Of a stretch of 64,000 bases of DNA, positions 12,888 to 26,376 are shown piece after piece; positions within the stretch are counted from its first letter, which is position 1, and each line of letters begins with the position of its first letter. The stretch lies in assembly GCF_030247195.1 (NCBI RefSeq), contig NC_080671.1:4616501-4680500 (forward strand), given 5' to 3'. This DNA comes from Topomyia yanbarensis. Taxonomy: Eukaryota; Arthropoda; Insecta; Diptera; Culicidae. The notes under the pieces were generated by a model. The model had not been told where the DNA came from. It was given only the letters and a program-made list of their open reading frames with translations, and did not search any database. The position numbers and the translations under genes are program-made.

Positions 12888-13135
12888 ATTTAATCCACCT
12901 AGTGGTGCAATTGTGTCTTTCTCATTTGTCCAAACTACGATTCCGTGGCATGGCGGATCAAGGAGGAAGATCCGGGGGGTCCGGACCCTGCCGAAAATTT
13001 TCAACGCGTTAAGAAATTTTAAATTAGTTTTAATTTTTAAGTAGCAACCCCTCACTGCATACTCCTACCTAAGCCTTTATTGTTAAAAAATAGGTTGACG
13101 ATTTTTATAGTGATTGCATAACCTTTCTATATGAA
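12888..13135 (+). mobile_element. Short copy of the AATCCACCTAG...AGAAAGGCAAA repeat family
   Basis: It starts TTTAATCCACCTAGTGGTGC and ends GATTGCATAACCTTTCTATA. The middle holds a piece of a GGATCxAGGGGG-type MITE. Longer members lie at 34447-35010 and 44737-47400 and, inverted, at 26696-27815. Confidence 0.6.
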
Positions 13136-14030
13136 AAATTAAAGGGTTGTGTACGACCACAGTGACATTAAAAATGTAGCTTTTTTCAAGAGCGTGCAAA
13201 TGAATTTTATCTATCACACATATCGACTCACGTTCTTGCTCACTCGCCTACAATTTGCTATATACCCTCCCCATTAAAACATAATTTATTGAAGGTCATT
13301 TAACGGTAACCTATTACTACAATTAATCAAGTATCTCACTAGGTGATTGGCATTATTTGGCTGATCCATCCAGTAAAAATAGACTGGTCGGTCCAGAAAA
13401 TATATTCAAAAGAAAAGTTCCATATTGAGAACTGTGATGAGGAAGCTCACGCTCGCCAACGGAAATATACAGATTCTCCATGAAATATGAAATTTCATTT
13501 TCCATTTAAATTTTCAATAATGTACTAATGAACTTAAGTAAACAATCTTAAGGTTAAGTATTTCTTGATCGATTGGTGGTTGAATAAATGAAATTAATTG
13601 ATAAATTACATTGTTATACAACGTTCGCACTACCGGTTAAAACGGGTTTTTATGCTATCTTGGTGACATTTCTCTTGTTGCTAATTATTAAAACGTGTTA
13701 TAACTCTGTAGTGTAAACATTGTATTATTAAACCAATTCTGCAGCGTTTTATGTTATATAGGTATTTTATGTGGTAATAGGACTGACATAATTATATCTT
13801 CAGTACAGCGGTTTCTTTCATAATTTAAAACAGATTAATTTAAAATTAAAATTTGTATACCTAACCGTTCTATTTGTTGTATACTTTGAAACGCGATTAG
13901 AACTGTGTTTTAAATACATAGGGCAGGACAAATACTCTTAAGACATGGCTTGAATTTTAATCGAAAAAGAACGCCCGCTTAAACTGCTGCTGGGACGGTA
14001 AGTTCTGTTTTAAAATTTTCCGTTTTGTAC
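13136..14030. other. No gene; repeat sequence at 13825-14030
   Basis: The last 200 bases (GTTCTATTTGTTGTATAC, then AGAACTGTGTTTTAAATACA) match the interior of the element at 48331-48864. The rest is unassigned. Confidence 0.45.
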
Positions 14031-15756
14031 AAGGGTTCGTCGCGGTGCGGATGTGGGCGGTAAATGGATTGTCCGCACCGCAACCGCAAAAAAATAATAA
14101 AGCCGCACCGCTTACCGCAACCGCACTTTATTTACCGCACCGCACCGCGCGGTAATGCGGTAAATTTTTTATATTTTTAAAAATAGTGTTGAAAAATTGT
14201 TCATTTGTGTAACCAGATATAATAAAATGCTATTCTTATTCACACGAAATTTAACTTTAAGAGACTCCTCAGAATGCGATGTTTATGAAAAAAATCAACT
14301 TTTGCATTTTCTATGAATAAAATTCCGTTCATTTTAAGGCAAGCATTATACATTCAAGAACGTTCTACTGCAGTAATAGGAAAACTTTTATTTTAGCAAC
14401 CCTTCAGTTAATAGAAAAAAGGGGAATAAAAATGTAATAAGAATGGATGATTTTCGCATTTACGTAGTAAAAACCACCTTTCAATCTTAAAGGAATTTCA
14501 CAAAAAAAACTAAAGTCGAAATACCAGTACTTCTATACAGTAGCGCATATATTCCAATACAGGCAAATAAAAATACATTGTATTTCATCAATAAGAACGA
14601 CGCCATATTTGACGAAAAAAAAATTGCTCCATACATTACATCTAATCAGGAGTTCGGTCTCAACCGGTACAGAATTATTGAACATTAGAAAAACTGCAAA
14701 AAATGTATGATTTGTAAAATACAGCAGAAATGATTTTTAAAAATAGGGGGTTTTACGGACAAAATATCCCAAAACTCTAACTTCCGCGTTCTTCAAGAAA
14801 CAGATGTATTCTCATTCAAAAACTAAGATTGCTCCCTTTAAAAATGTATGAAGTGTAATTTTCTAAAGGTTAGTTCGAAAGTTCTAGCATTTAAAGTATT
14901 TTCCTGTAATATTTTCCCAAAGAGCCAAAAGCAAAAACTTCAATTGAAGTAAACGGGAGTCAAACTGAGTGGTATTTGACAAAAAAAGCTTCATAAAAGC
15001 TACAACTTAATTTGGTATAAAATTATAGTAAATTTGAATGGAAGTACGCGATAAAAAAGTTATGTAGAAGTTATGAGAAAGAGTTAAATAAAATTGATTG
15101 CAGAAAAATTCACATTGAATTTACACAGCAATCAAAGAAGATAGAAATACAATGTTGATGAATGAATGATAGAATAATAATTCTAATTTGGACCCCTCCT
15201 TATTTTGGACGCTTTCATGCATTTGTATCCTTTACTGCCAATTACTCCAAATTCGTTTGGTTTGATGAAGATAATTATATTCTTTGGGTTGTGTTTAGGT
15301 CCCAGCATAATTAGTTCATCTCTAATTCTTTTAAATTAGTCAAAATTCACGGTTGAAAAATTGATATCGAAAACGGTTCATTGTTCCACGATTTCCAACA
15401 GAAATCGGGAGAAGTCATGCACTTTGAAATTGGATTTACTTTCAAATGCATTTGGATCTTGCATTTTATGAAGTTTTACTTAGAAGTATAAAATAACCAG
15501 TCCAAAATATGTCGTAAAAATAATAGCATCATAATATTTCGGACACAGCTCGATTTTCTTTCGTAATAGCAGTCATCAATTTAGAAAAATCAAAATTATC
15601 ACTTTATCAATTATTTTTTTGCGGTGCGGTTGCGGTAAAAGCTCTTTCCCGCACCGCATCTGCGGGAAAAAGTGCCTCACCGCACCACAGATTTTGCGGT
15701 GCGGGTGCGGTAAATACCGCGCGGTTGCGGTAATTACCGCAACCGCGACGAACCCT
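14031..15756. mobile_element. 1.7-kb inverted-repeat element with GCGGT-rich ends
   Basis: It begins AGGGTTCGTCGCGGTGCGG and ends CCGCAACCGCGACGAACCCT. The outer 130 bases on each side are packed with GCGGTGCGG/TTGCGGTAA motifs, unlike the AT-rich core. There is no transposase. Subterminal motif arrays of this kind are typical of non-autonomous hAT elements. 14685-14925 is a diverged copy of one arm sequence of the element at 22201-25405. Confidence 0.75.
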
Positions 15757-15840
15757 AACAGTACGAAACAAAAGTGTTTGAAATTATGAAACAAAAAGTT
15801 CTGCTAGGAATGTGATTATTTCCGATGCAATTACAGGTTT

Positions 15841-15984
15841 TTTACGCATGGGATACAGGCCGCGCAAAATGAAAACCGCGTAAATTTAAAAAAATGCGTA
15901 AATGAAAACCGGGTAAATTTCAAAATCCGCGTAAAAAAATACCGCGCAAGAAAAACCGCGTAAAAAAACCTGAGTGTACTCTCC
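15841..15984. repeat. Degenerate CCGCGTAAAAAAA repeat
   Basis: Runs of AACCGCGTAAAAAAA-like units, apparently the same family as the TTATGCGGATTTTCAAAG arrays at 40980-41165 and 42690-42800, on the opposite strand. Confidence 0.5.
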
Positions 15985-15986
15985 TA

Positions 15987-17614
15987 TACAGGGTGTTTGG
16001 TTCATGAGTAAGAATCTCTCGAGGGGTGATTTACTGTCATATTTGGAGCAAAAAATCGTTCTACACATACCATCAAATCTCAACCGTTACAGAGTTATTG
16101 AACTTTTTGTGTTAAAAACTTGTTTATCTTAAAACACCTCTAACTCAAAAAGTATACCTCGTATTCTAAATCTTTTAGTGCCATTGGAAAGGTGAGAAAA
16201 TTTTCTATTGAATAGTGTTCTCATATCTTTCAGATAATTAGTTTTAATTACCTTTTAGTTGTAAAGTAGTTCAAAGTTGGTGTTTTTGATGAGGTTTTTG
16301 TTAATTTTCTCAAAATAATGAATTATGACTATAGCAATATCTATTATCCAAAAGTTGGGTTTGAGGACGATTCATAATTTGCTCTTCAACGTAATATTCC
16401 TATCTCTTCTCGTTTCCTTGTAATTCTACTTCTAAACTTTTCTTGTAATTGACTTGAAAGTTCTTAAAAGACTCCAATTTAAAAAATATGCTTTATATCG
16501 CTATTATCAGAGCTTCATTGGAAAGCTGAGAAAATTTCCATTCGATGCATGTACAGATATCTTTTAGTTAAGTGTACTACATGACTTTTTACTAGTAAAA
16601 TAACTCAAAATTTGCGTTTTTTGGTGATTTTTGTAATTATTCTAATTATTAATCAACTAAATTTATCGCCACTCTTGTTCATTTGGTGCCCCTTAATATT
16701 CTCTATAACTTGTTATTTGACACTTTATCCCTATCGCTTTTCATGTCGCTGCAATTTAATAGTTAACACAGAATGGCCTCATCACAAATGCAGTGGGTTC
16801 GAAATCGTTGTTTTTGCATATGAAACGAGAAGATAACAATGATTTTGCTTCGAAACCAAAAGAGATAATTGAATGGAGTCAAAGGAAGAATTGTAGAACT
16901 TGCTGACATGCATTAATTCCATGATAATAATGGTGAAGTTTATTATTTACTATTTTAAGAAAATAACGAAAATGCAAATAATAACACTAACTTTAAACTA
17001 ATTAACTTCTAAAAGAATACTAAATTCACGTAACTGAAAGGTATTAATACTTTTTTCTCTGCAAAATTTTCCTGGCTTTCGAATAAAAATAAGAAAAGGT
17101 ACAATAAGTGCCATACTTTTTCAATAAGAGCTAGTATTAGTGAATATGAGATAAAAATATCCAAGTTCAATAACCCAAACACATGAAAACAAGACAAGAT
17201 AAGTGTATCATGTCAAAGAACAAATTTTACAACTTTTCAAGACTAACAATTTGAATTATTAATATAGTGATGTTAACTATTAAGATTTTCGCGAAGTGAA
17301 CGAAAAATCGATCAAAATAGTTAAATTTTAAATAAATTACTGTGAAAAGATTACTTAACCTAATTAGCTGAAACATTTGAGGACATTTTTCAGTGGAAAA
17401 TTTTCTCACCTATCCAATGGATCTAAAATATTTGAAATACAAAGTATATTTTTAGAGTTAGAGCTATTTTAAGACAACTAAGTTTTTAACACAAAAAGTT
17501 CAATAACTTAGTAACTGTTGAGATTTGATGGTATGTGTAGAACGATTTTTTGCTCCAAATATGACAGTAAATCACCCCTCGAGAGATTCTTACTCATGAA
17601 CCGAACACCCTGTA
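15987..17614. mobile_element. 1.63-kb element with about 265-bp inverted arms
   Basis: Arms are about 15987-16255 and 17350-17614, starting TACAGGGTGTTTGGTTCATG and flanked by TA. The first 110 bases of the arms are nearly identical. The core has no transposase; a partial internal copy of the arm sequence lies near 16490-16600. TA flanks and TACAGGGTG ends suggest a Tc1/mariner-type target preference. Confidence 0.75.
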
Positions 17615-17713
17615 TAAAATACTACGCTGCTAAACAGTGCAATAACTACAGAAGCACGTTGTCAGATGCCTTACTGATAAAACATATATAACCGAAATAT
17701 ATATCACATATAA

Positions 17714-18515
17714 GGGGCCATGCATAAATGACGTAGCATTTTGGGGGGTAGGGAGGGTATACCAAATTTGTGACGAAGTGTGACGAGGGGGAGGGTAGGG
17801 TCAGAAGTTGTGCGACGTAGCATTAAGTTTAAAACCCATTGTTTAGAGAAAACAATTTAATGATCCTCCATTGCCAAGAGAAATGAATTTAAATTCAAAC
17901 ATGCAGTTTTTCATGAGGTAAATTTTACGATTCGCGGAATTACAGGATCGCAAAAATACGAAAAGATTTTGTATGCGGATTTAACTTGTTACATTAGTAA
18001 GCTAATGTTGCTAACTAGTAGACTTAATTTGGAAGCTGAATTAAATTTTCAGTTCGGATTCAATCAAACAAACTTTGTAATGGGTTGATTTCATCGGTCC
18101 CAAATCTAACCATTACATTAGTAATTTAGATGAACGTATGGTTCTTAGAATCATTGGCAGCTGCACGATTCTGAACTTGCCTTCATGCTTTCCTTGACAT
18201 ATAAAATTCAAAACAAAACTATCAACACTATATTTGTCATGAAATGGGCTTATTTTGCACGCAATTTGCTGTTATAATGAAAATGTTCATAAAAGTCCTC
18301 AAACATTTTGAAAGGACATGTATTTAAATCATTGAAAAACATATGTAATTTTTTTTTCATCACCCGGGCGCTTTGCATGGGACGAGGGGGAGGGGGTTGG
18401 TAAATGCTACGTTATTTACGAGGGGGAGGTTAGAATTTTGTGACCAAACGTTACGAGGGGGGAGGGAGGGGTCAAAAATCGCCGAAAAAAAGCTACGTCA
18501 TTTGTGTACGGCCCC
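17714..18515. mobile_element. 802-bp MITE with TAA duplication
   Basis: The ends are GGGGCCATGCATAAATGACG, with an AGCTACGTCATTTGTGTACG-type inverse. TAA is duplicated at 17711-17713 and 18516-18518, as in PIF/Harbinger insertions. G-rich tracts sit next to both ends. No open frame for a transposase. Confidence 0.75.
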
Positions 18516-18518
18516 TAA

Positions 18519-19756
18519 CCGAAATATGAAACATATGAAAGCCAATAGGCTCTTTACTCTACGCAGCTACAAAGCGCCGTAAACATGGATTAACAAGTTA
18601 TAACGCACACGCATGCATAAAAATAAATATTTTTTTCAACGCAACACTCTCAAGCAGCACACATTCTGCCGTATTGAATTAAATCCATACCACCCCACCC
18701 ACCCACTTTGCAAATCATTCTGTGACACCATGCTGGTACCCGAAAAATCATCACACGGCCACCGCTGCCGAAAATGCATAGCGTCTACCGCTTAGCGTCC
18801 AGACGCTGCAGCCATGATCTTACCCGTTCGACATCAGAACAAAAACTGATTCAAACGTGTACGCGTCGCGTCACCTCTATTTATAAACTAACCGTATATG
18901 GTTTAGTCACTTAGGTGCGAGTGTGTGCAAATGCCAACGTTGCTGAAAATCGATTACGCTTATTGCATCGCCCGGAGACGATGTTGCTCGTATGGGATAA
19001 TAGCAACAACTGATTTAAACGGACATGCGTCGCTTCTGTTCATGACTTTTCGTGTTTGATTGAGCCACTAAGATGCCCTCTAATGACGGCTGTGTCTGAG
19101 AAATCTGCCTCACGAATGGTAATTTTCCCGTTTTTCGTGAACTTTTTAATTTTACCAATTTCCAAAAGTCTACTTTTATTGGGGAGATATTAAATTATTA
19201 CCAATGTTTAAGTTAGGTGTTTCTGAATCGGTTGGTGTATGAATGATTAAAATCCATCTAGTAATATCGGAGTTATAAGCGTGCAAACCTTACATAGTTT
19301 CGTTACATGGGAGATAGTTTAGATTTTAGAATGACACCTAGCCCCAGATAGTGGAGTAAGACATTTTTAATGTCAAAAGGCAAAAATATGCCAGTCCAAA
19401 AAAGTCAATTTTTGTCAAATTTTTTTCGAGATTTCAACAAATCTCAACGTTTAATGCATTTTAAAGTCATTTTGCATCTAAAATGCAAATTCGATTTTGA
19501 AATTTTTCCTTACTCCCCTCTTTGAGAATTTTTCATTTCAGTTTATATGGGTATTTGCTGTGTGTCGCACTCTTCAACCCGTATCTCCGGAACCGGAAGT
19601 CCTATCAATAAAAAATTCAATAGCGGCCGATGGGAAGGTTGTACCTTTCATTTGAGACTAAGTTTGTGCAAATCGGTCCAGCCATCTCCGATAAACAGAG
19701 GTGACATTTTTTTCCACATACACACGTGTATGTGGAGTACACTTACATGCACACTA
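18519..19756. other. No gene; tail part is recurrent repeat sequence
   Basis: 18519-19110 is unassigned. About 19320-19756 is one unit of the repeat family seen at 44737-47400 (ATCTCCGGAACCGGAAGTCC, TTTCATTTGAGACTAAGTTT), ending in a short CACA stretch. The family continues after the insertion, at 20930-21062. Confidence 0.5.
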
Positions 19757-20929
19757 GAGTGCCCAGAAAAATAATGAATTTTTGAAAACTCAATCGGCCC
19801 ACCCTTGAGTCGATTCCTAGTCCCACCAGGAGTACTTGCTCCAAATTTGAAGCAAATCGGACAAGTCTAGCTACCGGACCAACGTGCCTGAAGTTTGTAT
19901 GGGATTTTTCGACAATTTGCATGGAAAAAACCCACTAACTCGCATTGTCGCCGCTATGTGGCACTGTATGCATAGTATTGTCATTGTAAGTGAAAATAAG
20001 AAAGATAATTTAATTGTGTACAACTTTGTTGAAGACTGCTAGTCAACTCGGCTTTGTTAAAATAAGTTATTAAACTTTTAACGAAGTGATGTCTGAGTCA
20101 GTTTTGCATAGGGCCTATCAGTGCATGGTTGTGTATCGGTACTCGATTCCCGCCAACTATACATTTTTGTGAGATAATGGTTAGATTTAGCTGAATAGTA
20201 CGTTCAGAAGAATTGTAGTACATAATAAGAGTTATATTTTGGTTAGTAAATTTTAGTTCCACCTGTGACCGCATAGAGAGCGCCAGCACTAACTTTTCAT
20301 AGAAGTGAGATAGAATATCAAAATGTTCGGAAGAATTATTTAAAAATGCTTGTTCTACAACTTTGTAGAAGACACCTAATCTCTATCTCTTTCCGTTGAA
20401 AAGTTAGTGTTGGCGCCCTCTATGCGGTAAAATGTGGAACTAAAATTTTCTAACCAAAACATGACTCGTATTACTTACTATAAATCATCTGAACGTACTA
20501 TTGACCTAAACCTAACCATTATCTCACAAAAATGTTTAGTTCGTGTGGATCAAGTACTGATACACAACCATGCACTGCTAGGCCCCATGCAAAACTGACT
20601 CAGACATCACTTCGTTAAAAGTTTAATAACTTCTTTTAACAAAGCCGGATTCACTAGCAGCCTTCGACAAAGTGGTAGGCAATTGAATGATCTTTCTTAG
20701 TTTCACTTACAGTGATAATACTATGCATACAGTGCCACCTAGCGGCGAAAGTGCGAGTTGGTGGGTTTTCTCCATGTAAATTGTCGAAAAATCCCATACA
20801 AACTTTAGGCACGTTGGTCCGGTAGCTAGACTTGTCCGATTTGCTTCAAATTTTGGAGCAAGTACTCCTGGTGGGACTAGGAATCGAATTAGGGGTGGGC
20901 CGATAGGGGTCATTTTTTTCCTGTCACTC
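19757..20929. mobile_element. 1.17-kb foldback element with about 560-bp arms
   Basis: 19757-20318 and about 20375-20929 are inverted repeats around a spacer of about 55 bases. Ends are GAGTGCCCAGAAAAAT and its inverse, with TA at 19755-19756 and 20930-20931. It split the ATGCACAC microsatellite of an older repeat. Arms differ at scattered positions. No gene inside. Confidence 0.85.
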
Positions 20930-21062
20930 TAATGCACACAGCCATTTTCCGATCTCGACGAACTGAGTCGAATGGCATATGACACTCGGCTCTCTCGGCC
21001 GGGATTAGGTTGACGATTTTTAGAGTGATTGCATAAACTTTCTATATGAGAAAGGCAAAACA
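20930..21062 (+). mobile_element. 3' end of the AATCCACCTAG-family repeat
   Basis: GATCTCGACGAACTGAGTCG, then CTCTCGGCCGGGATTAGG, then GCATAAACTTTCTATATGAGAAAGGC is the standard right end of this family; its left part lies before 19757. Confidence 0.65.
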
Positions 21063-22200
21063 TGTGTTTTTCTCAGGATTGTTATGATTACGACATAATC
21101 AGTATCATTTAAATTAAAAATTTCATAAAGTTGAGTTAACGCTCCGAAGTTTGCGTTGAAGTCACAGAACTACTAATAGTAGCAAGACGCCTGATCATGA
21201 AAATAGGAGTTAAACCTATTTTCCGCATCTACAAATCGCCTGCCTTATCAGAAGATTTGAAACAAATTTCGACATTTACTTTGTGCGCACATCCTTTGCA
21301 ACCTTAAACTTGGATTTCATATTGATATATTCCTATCCATGGAGATAACCTTGACGTTGGTTTCGTTCTCCAAATGCGTGTAAAGTTTCGTGAGACGGGT
21401 TTTTGGATATTTTTCTACTCATTCCAATTTAGCATCTTCTACACCTTGTAAACGTGTAGTCTAGAATGAATTTTCAAGCAGCCCTAAATATTTGAACTCT
21501 TGAATATTCATTTTTGTAACTAGAGAAATTTCTAAATTAATAATAATCAAATTCGTCGATGCACTATAGTCTTTCTTGTAACAGACAACATACTTTTAGG
21601 GTTTTTTAGTGTCTATTGACTTAGTTTTGGAATAGTTTTCACTTTTCATAATTACGTTCAATTTCCAGTGACTATCTCAAGTCATCAGAATTAATACACT
21701 TATGCAATAATTTTTAAGCCCCTCCTGAAACAAAATCCTGGCTACGGGCCTGAATTTAATGCACCTAAGAATATATATTTAACTGTTAAAGCCTTCATGG
21801 ACGGGATTAACATGCGAGATCTGGTCATTCACATTCAGAAAATTGTTGCACCATACTTTTTTCGGTAAAGTTGTTAAGCGTACCCTGGGCTATGCATACA
21901 CATTTTTGGTGGCATTTTTCAGGAATCTCTAGAAATAATAATACATTTTCACAAACTTGTATTCAGCTTTCAGAAAATATTTGTGAACACTTGCACGCTG
22001 ACAAACTGGAAACTATTGCAAGGAATTGACTCAAGATTCAAGGCCATTTTCGAGGCAAAAAGTGTATTGAATAGTTTCCATGGTTATTCAAACAAAATTG
22101 TGAAGTTTCAGTATATTGTTTTTCTCATGCGAGAAATTAAACAAAAATACCGTTTATCAGCATTGTACGTGGCCGGTCCCCCTTAATATTGGCCCAAATT
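21063..22200. other. No gene; stranded element end at 21710-21752
   Basis: AT-rich and unassigned except AAGCCCCTCCTGAAAC and AATCCTGGCTACGGGCCTG, the opposite end of the family at 10455. Confidence 0.4.
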
Positions 22201-25200
22201 GCCATCAGTACACTATGGGTCACAAGGGCGGTTTTTCGGTACAAAAATCAATAACCCCCAAACCGTTCATTTTAGAGAAATTATGCCTGAGAGAATATTT
22301 TTGGGGATTAAATTCGCTTTCTTTTAAAGAAAAATGTAGCTAGGGTGGTCCTCTCAAACATTCTTTTCGAAAAATTATTTTTCGAACAAAATGGTATAGC
22401 AAGGTACTTACTTCAGCAAAGTTGTAGAAAAATGTTTTTCAGTTAACATTTTCAAATGAATCAAAGTTATAGCACTATCGGTTTTCATGTTATAATTATT
22501 TTTCTTCTTTAACTTAGGGTGGTCAGTTTTTTAACTATAACTTTTTAAATCGATAGTCTATCTTCATACTCTCTATGAAGCAATTTTAGTACTTTTCATT
22601 GCGCATATTTCTGCTGAAGAATGTGAATCGATATCATTTTTCGTTATCGAGTTACGATCATTTTTTTAAATAAAAATGATAGTTTTCAATGACCTCTAAC
22701 TCAGAAGGTTGCAAAAAGTAGCAGCTAAATTTGTACTCTTTTGAAAGTGCATCAAAAATACTATAAAATATTTCAAAATCAAAATCAGCATTTTTGCCCT
22801 TCGATGTCAAATATAAACAACAACACCACGAATCGTGACAGTTTAATTGGTATCAATCTCATTCATGGATCGAATCGCAGTAGCCGACGACTGCTTTGAT
22901 CAACGCGTGTAGTGCTTTGTATTATTAGTGCTGTTAAAATGGATAAATTAAATTGTTCGATCTCGGGAAAGTGGCCAAAGGTGAAAATAAAAATAAAATA
23001 AATGTTATGTTTGAGGAAATAATGAGATAATTTGATGTGGGAAAAAATGAAAAAAAGAAGTTCACTCAGAATGCAAAAGCTGTAACAAGGAGCTGAGGCT
23101 CGAAACAAATACTACCGGAACGATCGACTGAGTCACGGTAGAAATTGTTCAGGAGTCGCGAACATTAGGGCATTGCAAAAAAAATTTTTTTTTGAATTCT
23201 CAAAGGCCCCCCTCTCATATTGTGACAAATGTCAAAGTAAGCTCAGATGCCAAATTTCACATCATTTGGACAATTCTAGACCCCCGCCCACTTCGCTTGA
23301 AATTTTTGAAATTGGTGATATGAGAAAATGTGGAGGAAAAATATATTAAATGCTATAACTTTTGAAGTAGCTATCAGAAAATTACAGTTTATACCTCTTT
23401 TTAAAGGACATAAACTTAACATTGGAATGAAGATATTCTTGTTCCTAGAAAAATACGGAAAAGTGGGGCACTGAGGCATTTTGGCCCCAAAATCCTCTAT
23501 TTTTTTAAATTTATCTGTTCCGTGGTGCAAACCATACATATTTTGCAGTTTTTCTAATGTGAAAAAATCTCAAAAATCGAACGGAACCTTTTAGACCTTT
23601 GTCCGAATACGAGAAGTTGGGGTTATAGGGCCTTTTGTCATTTATATTAAATTTTATCATTTTCTCGTGCATATATCTCTATTATTCTTCATTCAATTTT
23701 AATAAATTGCACCTTGTTGAACGTGGAAAATTTTTAGAAATAAAACAAAAATAGATTTGTTTGCGTTAAAATTCAAAAGCATAAATTTTTTTGACATTAA
23801 CTCTATAAACCACATTTTTTTCATTAAATGTCCTAATACCTCAACTTCACCTATTTTTCCAGGTATGAAACTTTTCTCATGTGATTCCTAAGCGCATTTT
23901 TTACTATAAATAGTAAATTAAATAAAAAATTTGTCGTTAAATGGAGTTAATATGTGCGATTTTACGATAAAAATGTGAAATCGAGACTATATGTCAGATA
24001 ATTTGATGTTTATTAATTTTACCGGTAACGAATCTATTTTTATTTTGTTCCTAAGGATTTTCCACGCTCAACAAGGTACAATTTATGAAAATTGATTGAA
24101 AAATAATAGAGATATATGCACGAGAAAATGATAAAATTTAATATGAATGACAAAAAACCCTGTAACCCCAACTTCTCGTATTTGGACAAAGGTCAAAGAG
24201 GTTTCGTTCGATTTCTGAGATTTTTTTCACATTAGAAAAATTGCAAAATATGTATGGTTTGCACAACGGAGCAAATAAATTAAAAAAATAGGGGATTTCG
24301 GGGCCAAAATGACCTAGTACCCAACTTTCCCGTATTTTTCTAGGAACAGGAGTACCTTCATTCCAATACTAAGTTTATTTCCTTTAAAAAGAGGTATAAA
24401 TTGTAATTTTCTGATTGCTACTTCAAAAGTTATAGCATTTAATATATTTTTCCTCCACATTTTCAATATTAAATGAGCTAGCACTTTGGGAAAAGAAACA
24501 CGATTCAGATAACTATAGCGACGACGATGCTGATGATGTTGATGATTGTGATTATAATAATTATGAGGATGACGATGATAATAAAGTAGTTACGTAGAAA
24601 AGTAAAATAAATATCTGCCTGAGCCTAACGTTTTCAATATTTGTGTACATATATTTGACAAGCTCAAAAAATCATTTAAAAACTCGACTTTTTGATCTAG
24701 TAAAGCAGGTTCTAAATGGCAATGACCAGGCCCTTAAAAACAGCCGTATGCTGATGTCATTTGATCATAATGTTGATGTCAACATTTTTCGCTGAACGAC
24801 AAAAAAGCAAAAGTTGATTTTGAGATATTTTATAGTATTTTTGATGCACTTTCGAAAGAGTACAAATTTAGCTGCTACTTTTTGCAACCTTCTGAGTTAG
24901 AGGTCATTGAAAAATTTCATTTTTATTTAAAAAAAATGATCGTAACTCGATAACGAAAAATGATATCGATTCACATTCTTCAGCAGAAATATGCGCAATG
25001 AAAAGAACTAGAATTGCTTCATAGAGAGTATGAAGATAGACTAACTATTTAAAAAGTTATAGTTAAAAAACTGACTTTTTCAGAAACACCCTAAGATAAA
25101 GAAGAAAAATAATTATAACATGAACACCGATAACGCTATAACTTTGATTCTTTTCAAAATGTTACTTGAAAAACATTTTTCTACAACTTTGCTTAAGTAA

Positions 25201-25405
25201 ATACCTTGCTACACCATTTTGTTCCAAACATAATTTTTCGAAAAGAATGTTTGAGAGGACCACCCTAGCTACATTTTGCTTTAAAAGAAAGAAAATTTAA
25301 TTTCCAAAAATATTCTCTCAGACATAATTTCTCTAAAATGAACGGTTTAGAAGTTATTGATGTTTGTACCGAAAAACCGCCCTTGTGACCCACAGTGCAG
25401 TATGG
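22201..25405. mobile_element. 3.2-kb nested double foldback element
   Basis: Outer arms (about 22201-22810 and 24790-25405) are inverted repeats of about 610 bases. Inside, 23321-23770 and about 24010-24470 form a second inverted pair. The termini read GCCATCAGTACACTATGGGT and the inverse. No transposase frame is visible. The arms have diverged by several percent, so this is not a recent hairpin. Confidence 0.8.
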
Positions 25406-26376
25406 CGAACAGTTGAGCGAGCTTGTCGTTGGAAAACCATTTCACATCATTTAGATAATTTTGCCAAGCAACACTGATGAAAAGGACGGGATCCAAACGC
25501 TATAAACTTTCGTTTGGGTACACGTGCTCTCCGAAATATTGGTAAGCGGGAACGGCTTGCTTCGATATCGCTTCGCATAACGCTGTCACACTCGAACACA
25601 GCCTTTCGAATTGGTTATTCGGTTTTACCCTTTTCGGTGTCGTAAAAACGAAGGGCCATTATCGATAAGCGATACATTCAAAATTATGGTACTTTTCCGG
25701 TAGGTAAGAGACGTTAATATTTAGGGTGGAAAAGTTAAGCTACCAGTTCCAGCCGGATGAACCTCAAGTCACGTACATGTTGACAATCTGCTATCGTTGT
25801 CATTCATTTTGCTAGACTTATGCGAACTATAAAAAGTGGTTTTTATATATGACAGAAGATCATCAAGATTTGAAAAATAAAACTCAGCATACCTAACTGA
25901 CGGAGACGCAAGGTACTCCAATGACCACCAGCTACCATGCGCCTCCATAAAACAAAACACAATCGACATCGCTTGCTTGGATCAGTTCACTTCCAAGTGC
26001 ATATTTCAAAAGCATCTCTCAAATGAAAATACAAATCTTTTGCTGTGAAATAACTCAATCAACTGCTAAATGAATTACCCCGCGCAGTGCGAAGATTAAT
26101 TCGCCCAGTAACTTTTCAACCCAGTAGGCCGGCCCCCATCCGGCTGTCAAATCCGCTCCAGTAAACTACACATTTCTCAACACGTTCCAATAGCAAATTT
26201 GCTGATTGAGCGTCTTGTGTATCTCGGTACATTTTTGATTCGTCGGCCGGCATCCGGATCGCGATCGTGATTCGTCTTCAGAGGAAACGTTGATTTATAC
26301 ATCCAACCAGCGGCACATCGTGTGGGAGTGTAAACAAGTTATTAAAATAATCGATTATTGGTTACACAATCTGCCA
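25406..26376. other. Low-repeat stretch, no supported gene
   Basis: Composition is more balanced than its neighbours and no repeat family enters. A TATCGATA motif (DREF-type site in Drosophila) lies near 25662. A minus-strand frame at 25969-25769 has an MEAHGSWWSLEYLASPSV start followed by a possible GTATGC donor, but I cannot support it as an exon. Confidence 0.3.
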
